A DNA stretch of 63,994 nucleotides from a virus. The position numbers were made by a program, and so were the translations under genes. The stretch lies in IMG/VR virus record IMGVR_UViG_3300036670_000273, positions 1 through 63,994 of that record. One strand, given 5' to 3'. The notes beneath the pieces are model-generated. The model did not search any database and was not told the DNA's origin. It was given only the letters and a program-made list of their open reading frames with translations. This document shows positions 14,863 to 25,771 of the stretch, one piece after another. Positions within the stretch are counted from its first letter, which is position 1, and every line of letters starts with the position of its first letter.

Positions 14863-17223
14863 TTAATTTGTAAAATTTATATTACTCTTGCTTACAAATG
14901 AGTTGCCTGCTCCTCCGCTTATTACATCTGTACCATTTACTACCATCCAACCTCTATTTGCATCAAAAACTGTAGTGCCTCCTAAATTTTGTTGCTCTGC
15001 TGTATTATAAGTTCTGCCAATCCATATTAATTCAATATAAAATTCAACTCCATTAAAATTGTTAACGTTTGCAGTATCAATAGGAATTGGCAAAGATGCA
15101 ATAATTGTAGAACTTGCATTTTTCCAATTTGATGCAATTAATGAAACTGAACCAACACCATAAGCACTACCACCGTTGTCATTAGGCCATGATCTTACAA
15201 GATCATCAATAGCAGAATATGTGGCAGACATTCTTGCAGCTATTAAATGTATATTAAATCTTTGTCCTGAATATAAACCATCGGGTATTAAAATAGATAT
15301 ATCATTACTTGACATGTTATCTGCTGGAAAGCCTAAACCATCCCAACCAATCGATATATCTAAAAATGAACAGTCCATAAAAGTAGCAGGTATTGTATAA
15401 TTACCAGTTATTCCAGCTGATAGTGGATTAATGTTTAGTGTCTTTCCTACGTACTGAATTCTATTATGAACTTCTGTAGTGTCTTCCGTTGCATTAAATC
15501 TAGTTTGCAAATTAGTGTTACCACTACTTCGATCTATTCCAATTAATTTGTAACCAACATTATCTTTTTGTATTTGAACCGACTCATTTTCAACAGTATG
15601 GCCAACAAATACTGCAGTGTTGCCTGTATTTTTAATAGAAGTTGATGCAGTATACAATCTATTATATTCAGTTGCAGTATCATATGAAGAACCTTTAAAT
15701 ATGTCTATCATTAAACTTCTACCAACAGTTGTTCTATTATCTGCTAAATACACAGGAGCTGATGCTAATTCTAAAGATGTACTCTTATTAATAGTAATAT
15801 TTCTATGTGTTGTTACGGCCGGTAATGCAGTAGTTAAAGTAGAATGCCATACAATGTTTCCTTTTACTTTAATGCCACCAGTATTAATTGTAGTGTTATC
15901 TATAATTACTACGTGTGATGCGTTTTGATTTAGCCCAGTCACTGTTATTTTATTAGATAAAATATCAATATCACTAGTTGCGGCAATTCTAATTAAACCA
16001 ACAGCAGATATATTTATGTTATTTGCAGAAGTTAACACAATATTTTGTAAAGCAGTGGTTATTAACTGAACTGGGCCAGTATTACCTCTTATTATTAAAT
16101 TAGATGGGCTTATATTTAAACCATGCAGTGCTGAAATTCCTATTTTTATGTTAGTATTTGCAATAATACCAATACTACCAGCCTCAATTAAAGCATTACC
16201 TGTTCTTATAGTGGTTTCATTTATAATTATACTACCCCCCAATTGGAACAACGTACTTCCAGTAGCAGATGTTGTTAAAACTGAAAATTTAGCAGGTGTT
16301 TGCGGATTACTAGTATTTACAGTAAATGATATATCAGAGATCTCACCGACAAATGCAAGATTTTGATCAGTACCTGAAATAAAATTTATATGCTTACCTG
16401 CTCGAAACTGCTGGCCCCTTAAAATTGTATTTATATTTAAACCAATCAAATCAGATAGATTAGTTGGATTAGTTGCCCCTTTCCTTACATTTAAATTTAA
16501 AGAATCATCAGCACCTAACGAAATATTAGAAAGCTTACTTAAATCAAATTGTTCATAGTTGTCATTTGGATTTACTCCACCACCCATAAAAACAATTGAA
16601 GATGCAGTTGAGTCTTTTTGATGAATTAATAATGATAACAAACTAGAATCTAACTGAGCTATCATTTGATTAGATATTTGATATGCATTGGTATAAGTAA
16701 TACCTGGAATTGAGATCGCTGTTGATCCAATGCCACCAATTAAAACTGTAGATACTCCTTGATTTGTTAATTGGTTTGCGCCGCCGTTTATACCATTTGG
16801 CATAGGTGGTACAAATGCAACATTTTGATTATCTATTGATGCGGGGCTTTGATTTATTCCATTGTAACCACCTACATAATTAAAGCCTACACTTGAACCA
16901 ATAGGTCCAATAGGTCCACTTAAATTAATTAATGTACTAGTCCATACTGTGCCGTTATATTGCCATACTAAACCGTTACTTTGCAAGAAATAATCACCAG
17001 TGTTAATACCTACAATAATTAATTCATTCGGATTATCATTACCATCATACCAAGAAGATCCTTTAATACCCCTACCACCACCAGGACCTGTAGGCCCAAA
17101 TAAACCACGAGGACCAGCTGGACCACCACCATTTAATAGTATTTGATCAAAATTAAAATTAATTTTGTCAACACCTTGAGAAATTGTGTCAGATGATATT
17201 AACTCTTTTATTAGAATGGGCAT
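14863..17223 (-). CDS. Tail fibre protein with short collagen-like segment
   Basis: 786 aa. MPILIKELISSDTISQGVDKIN is an N-terminal attachment segment. Residues about 32-56 are a G-x-y run (GGGPAGPRGLFGPTGP). A long Asn/Ile/Thr/Gly-rich beta-helical stretch follows (INISAVGLIRIAATSDIDIL, IIANTNIKIGISA). The C-terminal 180 residues form a more globular domain with the usual SLIASNWKN-type strands. The layout is typical of phage fibres. It follows the 1537-aa structural gene by nine bases. Confidence 0.72.
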   Translation of the reverse strand: MPILIKELISSDTISQGVDKINFNFDQILLNGGGPAGPRGLFGPTGPGGGRGIKGSSWYDGNDNPNELIIVGINTGDYFLQSNGLVWQYNGTVWTSTLINLSGPIGPIGSSVGFNYVGGYNGINQSPASIDNQNVAFVPPMPNGINGGANQLTNQGVSTVLIGGIGSTAISIPGITYTNAYQISNQMIAQLDSSLLSLLIHQKDSTASSIVFMGGGVNPNDNYEQFDLSKLSNISLGADDSLNLNVRKGATNPTNLSDLIGLNINTILRGQQFRAGKHINFISGTDQNLAFVGEISDISFTVNTSNPQTPAKFSVLTTSATGSTLFQLGGSIIINETTIRTGNALIEAGSIGIIANTNIKIGISALHGLNISPSNLIIRGNTGPVQLITTALQNIVLTSANNINISAVGLIRIAATSDIDILSNKITVTGLNQNASHVVIIDNTTINTGGIKVKGNIVWHSTLTTALPAVTTHRNITINKSTSLELASAPVYLADNRTTVGRSLMIDIFKGSSYDTATEYNRLYTASTSIKNTGNTAVFVGHTVENESVQIQKDNVGYKLIGIDRSSGNTNLQTRFNATEDTTEVHNRIQYVGKTLNINPLSAGITGNYTIPATFMDCSFLDISIGWDGLGFPADNMSSNDISILIPDGLYSGQRFNIHLIAARMSATYSAIDDLVRSWPNDNGGSAYGVGSVSLIASNWKNASSTIIASLPIPIDTANVNNFNGVEFYIELIWIGRTYNTAEQQNLGGTTVFDANRGWMVVNGTDVISGGAGNSFVSKSNINFTN

Positions 17224-17232
17224 GCTTTATTT

Positions 17233-20200
17233 TTATTTTTTAATTATAGTTATACTAAATCCATATGAATTAGAAAAACCACCCCTTTTATTATATATTA
17301 GACTTAAATCAAATAGATTTGTATTAAGAGTTTTTGTTGAAATATTTTGATCAACTATTAAATTTTCGCTAAGTTTTTTATTATTAGTTAACTCTGCTGT
17401 TGTATATATATCATCGATAATATCACGGCTTTGTTTTGTATAAAAAACAACAGATTCTATCTTGTATAAACTAAGTATGTTTTGTTCGATGTAAGAATTA
17501 ACGTCATCATCTAGTGTATCAGTATTTCCAAAACTAAATTTAGTATTAACATATTTTTCAAATATTGGCTTTATAAAATCAAACAAATGTTCTATTAATC
17601 TTTTTTGTATTAATAAATAAAATATAACAGATGATGAAACATCATCATACATAAACGTTCCATCTATCAAAGAAGTATCTTTAATTGCACCTTTATTAAA
17701 TACTGAAGGTTTAAATGTTTCTAGCATAATATGTTGTGGTACTTTTAAATACTTAGACGCAAAGAAAGCCTTTTTTTCTTTCATTGATCTTGTACCTATT
17801 ATTGATTGTATTTTAGATTTATCAATACTTTTTGTAAAATAACCAGGTTCCCAATTAGATGAAAAAATATAATAATTTTTAAAATCAATGCCAACTTCAT
17901 TAATGAGCGGGTATAAACTTAAAAATGCTCGGTTTGTTGATAGTTCTAAAACTGATGAAGGATCTTCTTCATTTACTTTATGATAAAAATAGTTTTTAAG
18001 CAGTCCGAAATTTTGGTGATTGCTATTAAATTGCGTATTTTTATATCTACATAGATTAAATACTTTAAACTTATAAACATCGTCTGGATCTATTTCTCCG
18101 GTATTAGATGTTATACTAAAATCTAAATCAGCATTATAGCTATCACTAAACATTAAATCTACATAAGGGTCCTTAAAAAATATAATATCTTTAGCTAAAG
18201 GTTTATATAAACCTGAATGTCTAGCTATAGGATTAATTCTTGGTTTAGATTGCAATGATAAATCATATCCGATAACTTTAGATAAGTTAAATACAGTAGG
18301 CTTATTTGGATCCGGTAAAATACCAATATAGTTTGATTTAAGAATGTCGTCTTGCGATCTTAATTCTATAACAAACGTTTGCGCTTTACTAGTGTCAGCA
18401 TTAAATACGATGTTTCCATTAATATCAATAGTTTCATATACAATGGATGGGTCACCATTATTAATATCGTTAAAAATATTACCGAAACCAATTTTATTTA
18501 ATGCTGATGTATACTCATTATATCCACCACCTTTAATAAAATATGAAGCTGACTTTAAAGAAATTGAGTCTGGTATTGGAGAAGGTAAAATAAATTCATC
18601 ATTGTTTTTAGTAACAGTTGTAGCATAAAGTTGATTATTTGAAACTATTTTAGAAATTCCTGAAATTCTATAAGTATCCCCATCCACTTCAAATTCAATA
18701 GGATTATACTGACCATTTAAGCCAATTGAAATATCATTAAAAAATGAAGTGGCAATTCCAGATAAATCTTCAGTTCCCTGAATCATTAATTGACCTGTTT
18801 CATTAGATAATGCAGAAGATGCAAAACTTAAAGAGCCTTGCATAATAGAATCTTTATATTCTATCGGACCTTCTATATTACAATTTTCCAATGTTTTTAC
18901 ATTGCTATTTATTGAATATAACAATGTTCTATCTATAGAGTCAGTTGTACTGTTTAAACATTCGCTTTCAAATGAAATAAATATTAACATTACGATAGTT
19001 TTCCACTTTTCATTTTTTATTACTTTAATTTTATTTTTTATTTTTTCTTCACTAGGTACAACCATTACAGAAAATCTATAATCATTAAACTTACCATTCG
19101 CAACATAAGATAATTTTTTTGCATTAAAATTTTGCTTTTCATCACCGGATGATTTTGACTTTGCAATAACTTTAACACCTCTTAAAAAACACTCAGCAAA
19201 ATTTTGTGTATTTCCACCTGAAAATCTACCAAATCTTAATTGGCGATCTATTATATGTACATCGTTATTAACATTAAATCTATCAGTAATAAAATACTCA
19301 TCAAATTTATTAATATCAGTTCTTTGAAATGTACCTGGTACAAATACTTGATTATTAATTAAATTTTGATCAATATTATCAATAGGTTTTTCATTAAAAT
19401 AACTCCATGAACTTTTTATTGCATCTGAATCAAAATACTCAGGAAATTTACATAAATAATACCACTCATGTGTAAATGCTTCTGCTGATCTATTCAAATC
19501 CCATTTTGATGGTGCGAAATTATTAAGACCAAATGCAAGATTAAGATTAAGTCTATATGGGTTATTTCTAACATCAGTACCATCATCGTACCATACCCAT
19601 TTATTTATGTACGGTATTATTCTTGAAGCAACCGCTTGTTCCTTTAAAAAGTTTTCTTCTAATCTCTGATATTCCGACAATATATTAATATCAAATGTTA
19701 CATCAGGATCTGCCTCTTTTAACAATCCAATTAAATTAGAAAATCCGCCATTATTATAAAAATTTTCAATATCAGGCCATCCGCTAACGCCATTATTATT
19801 TGATACATTTTTATTATAATAAGCATTCTCAAAATTAAGTTCTCCTAACTTACTGTACATTTCACTATAAAAATCAAAATCAAAATCTTTAATTGGATAA
19901 AACGAAAATCTACCAAATGATGGTTTAAATTCAGCATATAATGCAACTTGACCTAATCTAGTAATTTCAATTTGATTGTCATCTAACGAAATTACAACAT
20001 ACTTGTCAACATCTCTAATCTTAATTTGAGTACCGTTACTACTTACGACAGGTTCATCAATATACGGCGCCCAGTCTATTATTTTTGCAAAACTAGCCTT
20101 AGTTTTTACATACTCTCCTTTTACAAATCGATTTTGGTCGCCTTTTTCAACTAATAATAATGAAAACTCTTTATCAGTTCCACCTACAAAAAATGCAGAT

Positions 20201-21846
20201 TCATTTAAACTACTTGTTATTGGATATGTTATTAAGCTATCAACAAGCTCAGGGTATTCAATCCAACTAATGCTAAACTTTAATTGATTAAACCTAGTTC
20301 CGCTCAGTCTTGATTGTAGATATACAGTATTCTTGTCTATTAAAGATTTAAAAATTATAGTTTCTTCATTAATGCCAAATTTAATTGCTTTGTTTATTGC
20401 ATATGCAATTTCTTGTGTTGTACCCTTTGGATTAAAAAAGCTTTCAAATGAAGTACCAGGGCCGGCTGTTAATGATTCATTTGCTGTTATTATTGCTGTT
20501 TGAATATTGCCATTAAAAAATGTAATTGTTATTCCGTCAGGCAACTCTGCATTAACCGTAATTGACGCACTTGCTCTACCTAATCTTTTTAATATTTGTG
20601 CATTTGCAAATGTGTCTGGTTTTTCAAATCCTGTAAATGTAGAAACATCAATGTTAGTATCAAATAATCTTATTTCGTTTTTATTCCAATACGATCCTTT
20701 TTTTACTGTATGAAATTGTTCAGTTTTATCTTTTACGTAAAAAATAGACTCCACTTCGCTAACTCTTTTATGAGTAGGTATTCCTGTATCTGTTACAATT
20801 GATGGCTCATCTATATATAAAAGAACACCTCTACTATTATTTATATGAAGTGGTTTATTTAGAAATTTTGATACTTCAGTAATTGTTTTTATTTTAGGTA
20901 ACTGTGTTTTTTCAATATTGCTATAAAAGCCATCTCCTGATATTTTAAAAGAACCTTCATTAACATCATTAACATATAAACCAAAATAACGATTAATTGA
21001 ATAATCTTCAGAATTATTATCAGAAAACAAAAATTCTAAATTAATTAAATTTGCTGATAAAATGCCATTTCTTTGAAATCCTTGCGTAAAAAAATACTCA
21101 TTTTGTAATATTGTTGCATCTTTTGTAATTAAAGAGTCATATGAATAACTACCGCTTGATGTAAACCCTCCTTTTGCATAAGATATACCATTCCATAAAA
21201 TAGGTTCGTCCTTTCTCCATGTTGTCGTAAGCGGCGCTTTAGGAAACGCGTCTTGATTAACATATCTCCTAATATAAGAACCTAATTTTGTTTTTTCTGT
21301 TAAATCAAATGTTTTAATAGCAGTACAATTTTGTAAAACAAACTCATTAAATTTATCTGATGTTTGCGCAAAATCTGTTCCACTATTTGGTGCTATTGTA
21401 TTAACATTGTTTACAGACAATGGGTCATTCATTTTAAATACAACAAAGTAGTTTGGTATTTGTTCATTTAGCCATATTGGTGATAACATTCCGATATCTT
21501 CACTGTATGACGTTGACGAAAGAGACCTGGCACCAGCCGAGTAAAACATTTCGTATTGATTACTGTACGATGATAATACTGAAGTATCTTCAAATTCTTG
21601 AAAAACTTCATATGCCAAATCAGTTGGTACTGTTCCTTTTTTAAAAAACTTATGCACATCCTGATCGTATGTTAACGTACCATCAATTTTAAATGCTTTA
21701 AATGAAGATGACGATAATATATTATTTGCACTAAAAGACTCTAAATAAATCTCGTTACCATTTGTAAGAAGTTTTACATTACCAGTTAGTTTAGGATTAG
21801 TACGTACAAGACTATATGATGCTTTATCAAGTATTTGTTCGGCCAT
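17233..21846 (-). CDS. Very large virion structural protein (baseplate/tail), 1537 aa
   Basis: Starts MAEQILDKASYSLVRTNPKLTGNVKLLTNG. It is one of the largest genes in the window. There are no transmembrane segments and no obvious catalytic motif. Composition is beta-rich with many Asn, Tyr and Phe; blocks such as SDSYNADLDFSITSNTGEID suggest multiple folded domains. It is the second of a run of four large proteins (1279, 1537, 704 and 1109 aa) between the gp6 and gp19-type genes, where T4 places peripheral baseplate wedge proteins. The baseplate role is inferred from position. Confidence 0.62.
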   Translation of the reverse strand: MAEQILDKASYSLVRTNPKLTGNVKLLTNGNEIYLESFSANNILSSSSFKAFKIDGTLTYDQDVHKFFKKGTVPTDLAYEVFQEFEDTSVLSSYSNQYEMFYSAGARSLSSTSYSEDIGMLSPIWLNEQIPNYFVVFKMNDPLSVNNVNTIAPNSGTDFAQTSDKFNEFVLQNCTAIKTFDLTEKTKLGSYIRRYVNQDAFPKAPLTTTWRKDEPILWNGISYAKGGFTSSGSYSYDSLITKDATILQNEYFFTQGFQRNGILSANLINLEFLFSDNNSEDYSINRYFGLYVNDVNEGSFKISGDGFYSNIEKTQLPKIKTITEVSKFLNKPLHINNSRGVLLYIDEPSIVTDTGIPTHKRVSEVESIFYVKDKTEQFHTVKKGSYWNKNEIRLFDTNIDVSTFTGFEKPDTFANAQILKRLGRASASITVNAELPDGITITFFNGNIQTAIITANESLTAGPGTSFESFFNPKGTTQEIAYAINKAIKFGINEETIIFKSLIDKNTVYLQSRLSGTRFNQLKFSISWIEYPELVDSLITYPITSSLNESAFFVGGTDKEFSLLLVEKGDQNRFVKGEYVKTKASFAKIIDWAPYIDEPVVSSNGTQIKIRDVDKYVVISLDDNQIEITRLGQVALYAEFKPSFGRFSFYPIKDFDFDFYSEMYSKLGELNFENAYYNKNVSNNNGVSGWPDIENFYNNGGFSNLIGLLKEADPDVTFDINILSEYQRLEENFLKEQAVASRIIPYINKWVWYDDGTDVRNNPYRLNLNLAFGLNNFAPSKWDLNRSAEAFTHEWYYLCKFPEYFDSDAIKSSWSYFNEKPIDNIDQNLINNQVFVPGTFQRTDINKFDEYFITDRFNVNNDVHIIDRQLRFGRFSGGNTQNFAECFLRGVKVIAKSKSSGDEKQNFNAKKLSYVANGKFNDYRFSVMVVPSEEKIKNKIKVIKNEKWKTIVMLIFISFESECLNSTTDSIDRTLLYSINSNVKTLENCNIEGPIEYKDSIMQGSLSFASSALSNETGQLMIQGTEDLSGIATSFFNDISIGLNGQYNPIEFEVDGDTYRISGISKIVSNNQLYATTVTKNNDEFILPSPIPDSISLKSASYFIKGGGYNEYTSALNKIGFGNIFNDINNGDPSIVYETIDINGNIVFNADTSKAQTFVIELRSQDDILKSNYIGILPDPNKPTVFNLSKVIGYDLSLQSKPRINPIARHSGLYKPLAKDIIFFKDPYVDLMFSDSYNADLDFSITSNTGEIDPDDVYKFKVFNLCRYKNTQFNSNHQNFGLLKNYFYHKVNEEDPSSVLELSTNRAFLSLYPLINEVGIDFKNYYIFSSNWEPGYFTKSIDKSKIQSIIGTRSMKEKKAFFASKYLKVPQHIMLETFKPSVFNKGAIKDTSLIDGTFMYDDVSSSVIFYLLIQKRLIEHLFDFIKPIFEKYVNTKFSFGNTDTLDDDVNSYIEQNILSLYKIESVVFYTKQSRDIIDDIYTTAELTNNKKLSENLIVDQNISTKTLNTNLFDLSLIYNKRGGFSNSYGFSITIIKK

Positions 21847-21897
21847 TTAATTTTTACTTTTTTTATTTATTCATTACACTTTATGAATAATTTAAAG

Positions 21898-21924
21898 TTT
21901 CAGACAATGTCATATTATCTGAAA
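21898..21924 (-). terminator. Small stem-loop over the stop codon of the 1279-aa gene
   Basis: TTTCAGA and TCTGAAA arms of 7 bp flank a 13-nt loop spanning the TAA at 21917-21915, followed on the minus strand by a T-rich stretch. It is weak; it could lower read-through into the 1537-aa gene. Confidence 0.3.
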
Positions 21925-24900
21925 AACCCTGAGGGGTTTCCATTATCACCGCCACTAGCATTACCTGTGTTTATTGAAGGGCGAGTAACTCTAGTTTGTG
22001 TTAAATTAGGCCTTAAACTACTTATAACTTTTTCAAGATCACCTAGTCCTCTTGTAACTGTAGCTGCTGGAAATACATCAATATTAAGATTATCTGATTT
22101 AAATTTAGCAAAAAATTCAATATCATATTGAAACACGTTATCGCTGTTCGGCCATATATCAAATCCAATTTTCTTAGCATACGTTAAGTTTGTAGTTGCA
22201 TTTAGCAGATCTCCAATAATATTACCAATACCGCCAGATGATCCACTTCCTATCCCATAATAATCAGTCATTCTATATTGAAAAACTATAGGTATATTAA
22301 TTGAATTTGTACCACCAAATTGTATAATTTTGTTTGATTGAATCGAATCACCATTAGACTGTAAAAATTGATGATCATCAGCAGACATAAACAAATAAGA
22401 TCCACATGATTCTTTGCCTAATAAATATTGATCAAATGATTCAAACGAAGTTTTAGTATTCCTAGAGTACTCAACATTGCTTAACTCATCTATAAACATT
22501 AAAGAAGGGCTTGCTTGCAATTCCTGACTGTTATTAAATGTAATTGGATTTGCTGTTGCAAGATCATTTAACTTTACTATATTTTCATTTAAATAAATTG
22601 ATTGTTGTTTACCTTTAAATTGATCGGAAAGAAGAGGTATAAATTTAGAGTGTCTAAACATTACTCTTGCTGTGCCATTTCCACCAGCAGTACAATCAAG
22701 CGGAGCTGTTAATGTAATTGGTAAAGTTGTATCATCCCCAGTTAAAGAAACATATGCATTGCGATACGCAGCATAAGATGCAACCAATGGGTGTGTAATG
22801 TGAATTTCAATAGACTCATCCCCTTGTATACTATCATAGTTAGCTGCAGTTGTTGGCAAACCATTAGCAGTAAAAGCACCACCCCAAATAAATTCACCAG
22901 TTGTTATGGTAAGAGAAGCTGACAATTTTTCAAAAGAATTTTCGCAAGTATCTAAATTAAATGTAAATTCATCGTCTATATTTATATAATTATAAAAACT
23001 TTCTTCAGATGACACATCTTTATATCTTGCATATATAAATTGATTTTTATTTTGTGTAGATTGATATGGAGCTAATGATGTAATTTGTCCAAATTTGTTA
23101 ATAGAATTAACTGATGGGTTTGTTAATAGAACAGGCGTTAAATCATATTTACGAATAGTGTTATAATCACTATCGTTTGCGAGATAAGTAGGTCTACCGT
23201 CACTCTGATTTAATGAACTATTGTTTAACCATGAATATGTTGCAGGCAATATCACAGTTCCATTTTCAACTTCACCAGCAGAATAACCTGGATTTTCTGA
23301 CTGTTTTGTCATTCTTGTTCGAGTTCCTGATATTCTTGAAACTAATGCTAATGCCGTTTGCTGACTATTTGCAATATTAATAAAGAAAGTTTTACTTACA
23401 ATTGCACCTCTTTGATCGTCTAATGATTTTACTTCATTGAAGTAAAATCCAGCAAAAACTTTTGTTGTAGAATTACGGTTAAGATTAATAACATTTCCTT
23501 GATCATCTACTAAAGTAACACTTAATTCACCTTGCGCGTTTTGTAGCAATTGTCCAAACTCGCTAAGTTTTGCTTGCATTTCTATTAATTTACTAAATAA
23601 ATCAATAGGTGTTTGATTTTCTGATAAAAAACCAGATGAAATTGCCTGTGCAGAGTGCGCGTAGTATTTTTCATTAGATGTAAAAGAGCTACTTAAATGC
23701 TCATCAATACCTTTAGCATTTAAAGTTTCTTGTAAGCTAACTTTTGCTAAGTCTTGTTTATTTTGAGATAATATTGATTCTATTGCATTGTCAGAACTTA
23801 AATCTGCTGGAAACACTATTCTAATAGGTGAAGACCACTCACTTTCCAGCGGGTTTGATGGCCAACCTGCTTCTGAAATTGACTTTACTTGAACTTCAAC
23901 TATTTCACCCTTTCGTATTGCAATGTCAAGCTGATTAATATTTATCGCATCTGCATTGTTGTTATCTATTGATGCCCACTCATATACATTAGTAATTGCA
24001 TTTTTTACTCTAGTTCTTAATACGCTTTCTATTATTTCATAATTTGAAAAGGCACCTTGGCTATTAGACCCACCATCAGTAAATGTAAATTGATCAATTG
24101 GATTTGCTGCGCCATCTTGAGATAAATACCGATATCTTATTTTATACTTAATGATTGACTGCGATCCTGTACTTGGCGTAGATTTTTCTTGAGGCATTGA
24201 CCAAAAACCTCTAGCTCTATACTTAGGAGTAATACTCGCAACAGAATTATCTTTACTTTTTGCATCAATTTCTTTAACTAATGAAGAATATAATTCAGCT
24301 TGAGAACTTCTTTCTGTGATTAATCCTTGTATTGCGTTTTTATCAGCATCTCGCTCAACTTCATTTGCATAATTAGTTGTTTGTATTTTAGTTCTATTTT
24401 GAAATATTGAAGTGTTTAATTCTTTAAGTGTAGCATCTAATGTATTTTTTTGATTACTAAGATCTTGCAATTCAACTATTGCATTTGCATTTGCTACTTG
24501 TCCATTTACTAACTTTACTTTAAAATTGGAAGATTCTAAAACAGGTTCATTTGGTATAAGTCCTTCTCGACTTGTCGGTATTTTATCAGCAGCAAATGAT
24601 AATAAAAACTTACCAAAATCAACTGCGTTTTTTTGATAATATTCTGACAAATTTTGCAGAGTACCATCTTCAGCTATAGTTGTTAAATTATTTGTATAAA
24701 AACCAGCACCCGGAGACCAGTTAACTGCGGGTATTTTTGAATTAGGATCAATTGGCTTAACAAAAGTAACACATCTTTCATTAAATCCAACAGTTACATC
24801 AACTTGAACACTATTATTAAGAGTAGAACCTATTTTTAAAATATCCGCCCCAATCTGTATCGGCATTGTACCTTCAACAATATCAAGAATAACAGTGTTA

Positions 24901-25754
24901 GTGCTTGAGTCTACGCTTTTAATAACATATCTAGTGTTTATAGTATCGGCTAATACCTCTAAGCTATCACCAATTTTTAATTGTACAGTGTCATCAAAAT
25001 CAGCCTCAGAGTCAGTATAAAAAAGTTTATTAAGTTTGTACTGCTTTTTCTTGGATGTTACTGAAATTCCGTTAATTTCTTCAGTAAAATCAATATTAGC
25101 AATTCTATTAATACTGAACTTCCCACCGTATCTTTTTGATCTAGGTGGCAAATCAACAACAGCTTCATCTAAAACATAAGAAATATTTCTTTCAACTATT
25201 TGTTGCAAGAACATTAAATAATCAATGTTAGACTTTCCATTAAAATTATTTTCAAAAAATTGAATTTTTGCTTGTGTATTTGTATCTAAAATATACCTTT
25301 GCACTATTGCTCTTTCTGTATCAATAGGTACTTGATTTGTTAAATCAAATGAAATGTATAAAAGAGGATTAATAAGATCCTCAAAGAACCAATTTGGTTT
25401 TATACTAAACTCATTAACAGAGTTAATAGATGTTACATCAGGTGCTTCTGTTGGTATTTTAGCTAACACTAGCTTTCTAAAAGTACCATCAGCTAATCTA
25501 ATTGAGCTGCCACCGCCATTAACATTAGTAATAGTATTTATGTTTTCTTGTAATCTATCTATAGAATTTTTTAAAAAACCAAAAGATGGAATAGTAACTC
25601 GAGAATTTGTACCATCATCATTTTGGATGTTAATTGTAACTGACTCTCTGTTAGATGTTATTGCTTGATTAACTTTTTCAAAACCTTCTAATGAGTTATT
25701 AAAAAGTCTTAATAGTTCGGGCAACATTGTTGATAGTGAATTATTTTCAGTCAT
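21915..25754 (-). CDS. Very large virion structural protein (baseplate/fibre), 1279 aa
   Basis: Starts MTENNSLSTMLPELLRLFNNSLEG. The first 100 residues are helical (oligomerisation or attachment). Then come beta-rich domains (RYVIKSVDSSTNTVILDIV), a coiled coil at about 430-480, a fibronectin-like segment (GFWSMPQEKSTPSTGSQS, ESVLRTRVKNAITNVYEW), a further helical region near 690-740, and a C-terminal Gly/Ser-rich tail. No enzymatic motif is visible. Position between gp6-side genes and the tail fibres suggests a peripheral baseplate component. Confidence 0.62.
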   Translation of the reverse strand: MTENNSLSTMLPELLRLFNNSLEGFEKVNQAITSNRESVTINIQNDDGTNSRVTIPSFGFLKNSIDRLQENINTITNVNGGGSSIRLADGTFRKLVLAKIPTEAPDVTSINSVNEFSIKPNWFFEDLINPLLYISFDLTNQVPIDTERAIVQRYILDTNTQAKIQFFENNFNGKSNIDYLMFLQQIVERNISYVLDEAVVDLPPRSKRYGGKFSINRIANIDFTEEINGISVTSKKKQYKLNKLFYTDSEADFDDTVQLKIGDSLEVLADTINTRYVIKSVDSSTNTVILDIVEGTMPIQIGADILKIGSTLNNSVQVDVTVGFNERCVTFVKPIDPNSKIPAVNWSPGAGFYTNNLTTIAEDGTLQNLSEYYQKNAVDFGKFLLSFAADKIPTSREGLIPNEPVLESSNFKVKLVNGQVANANAIVELQDLSNQKNTLDATLKELNTSIFQNRTKIQTTNYANEVERDADKNAIQGLITERSSQAELYSSLVKEIDAKSKDNSVASITPKYRARGFWSMPQEKSTPSTGSQSIIKYKIRYRYLSQDGAANPIDQFTFTDGGSNSQGAFSNYEIIESVLRTRVKNAITNVYEWASIDNNNADAININQLDIAIRKGEIVEVQVKSISEAGWPSNPLESEWSSPIRIVFPADLSSDNAIESILSQNKQDLAKVSLQETLNAKGIDEHLSSSFTSNEKYYAHSAQAISSGFLSENQTPIDLFSKLIEMQAKLSEFGQLLQNAQGELSVTLVDDQGNVINLNRNSTTKVFAGFYFNEVKSLDDQRGAIVSKTFFINIANSQQTALALVSRISGTRTRMTKQSENPGYSAGEVENGTVILPATYSWLNNSSLNQSDGRPTYLANDSDYNTIRKYDLTPVLLTNPSVNSINKFGQITSLAPYQSTQNKNQFIYARYKDVSSEESFYNYINIDDEFTFNLDTCENSFEKLSASLTITTGEFIWGGAFTANGLPTTAANYDSIQGDESIEIHITHPLVASYAAYRNAYVSLTGDDTTLPITLTAPLDCTAGGNGTARVMFRHSKFIPLLSDQFKGKQQSIYLNENIVKLNDLATANPITFNNSQELQASPSLMFIDELSNVEYSRNTKTSFESFDQYLLGKESCGSYLFMSADDHQFLQSNGDSIQSNKIIQFGGTNSINIPIVFQYRMTDYYGIGSGSSGGIGNIIGDLLNATTNLTYAKKIGFDIWPNSDNVFQYDIEFFAKFKSDNLNIDVFPAATVTRGLGDLEKVISSLRPNLTQTRVTRPSINTGNASGGDNGNPSGFFR

Positions 25755-25771
25755 TTATTTGAACACTTTTA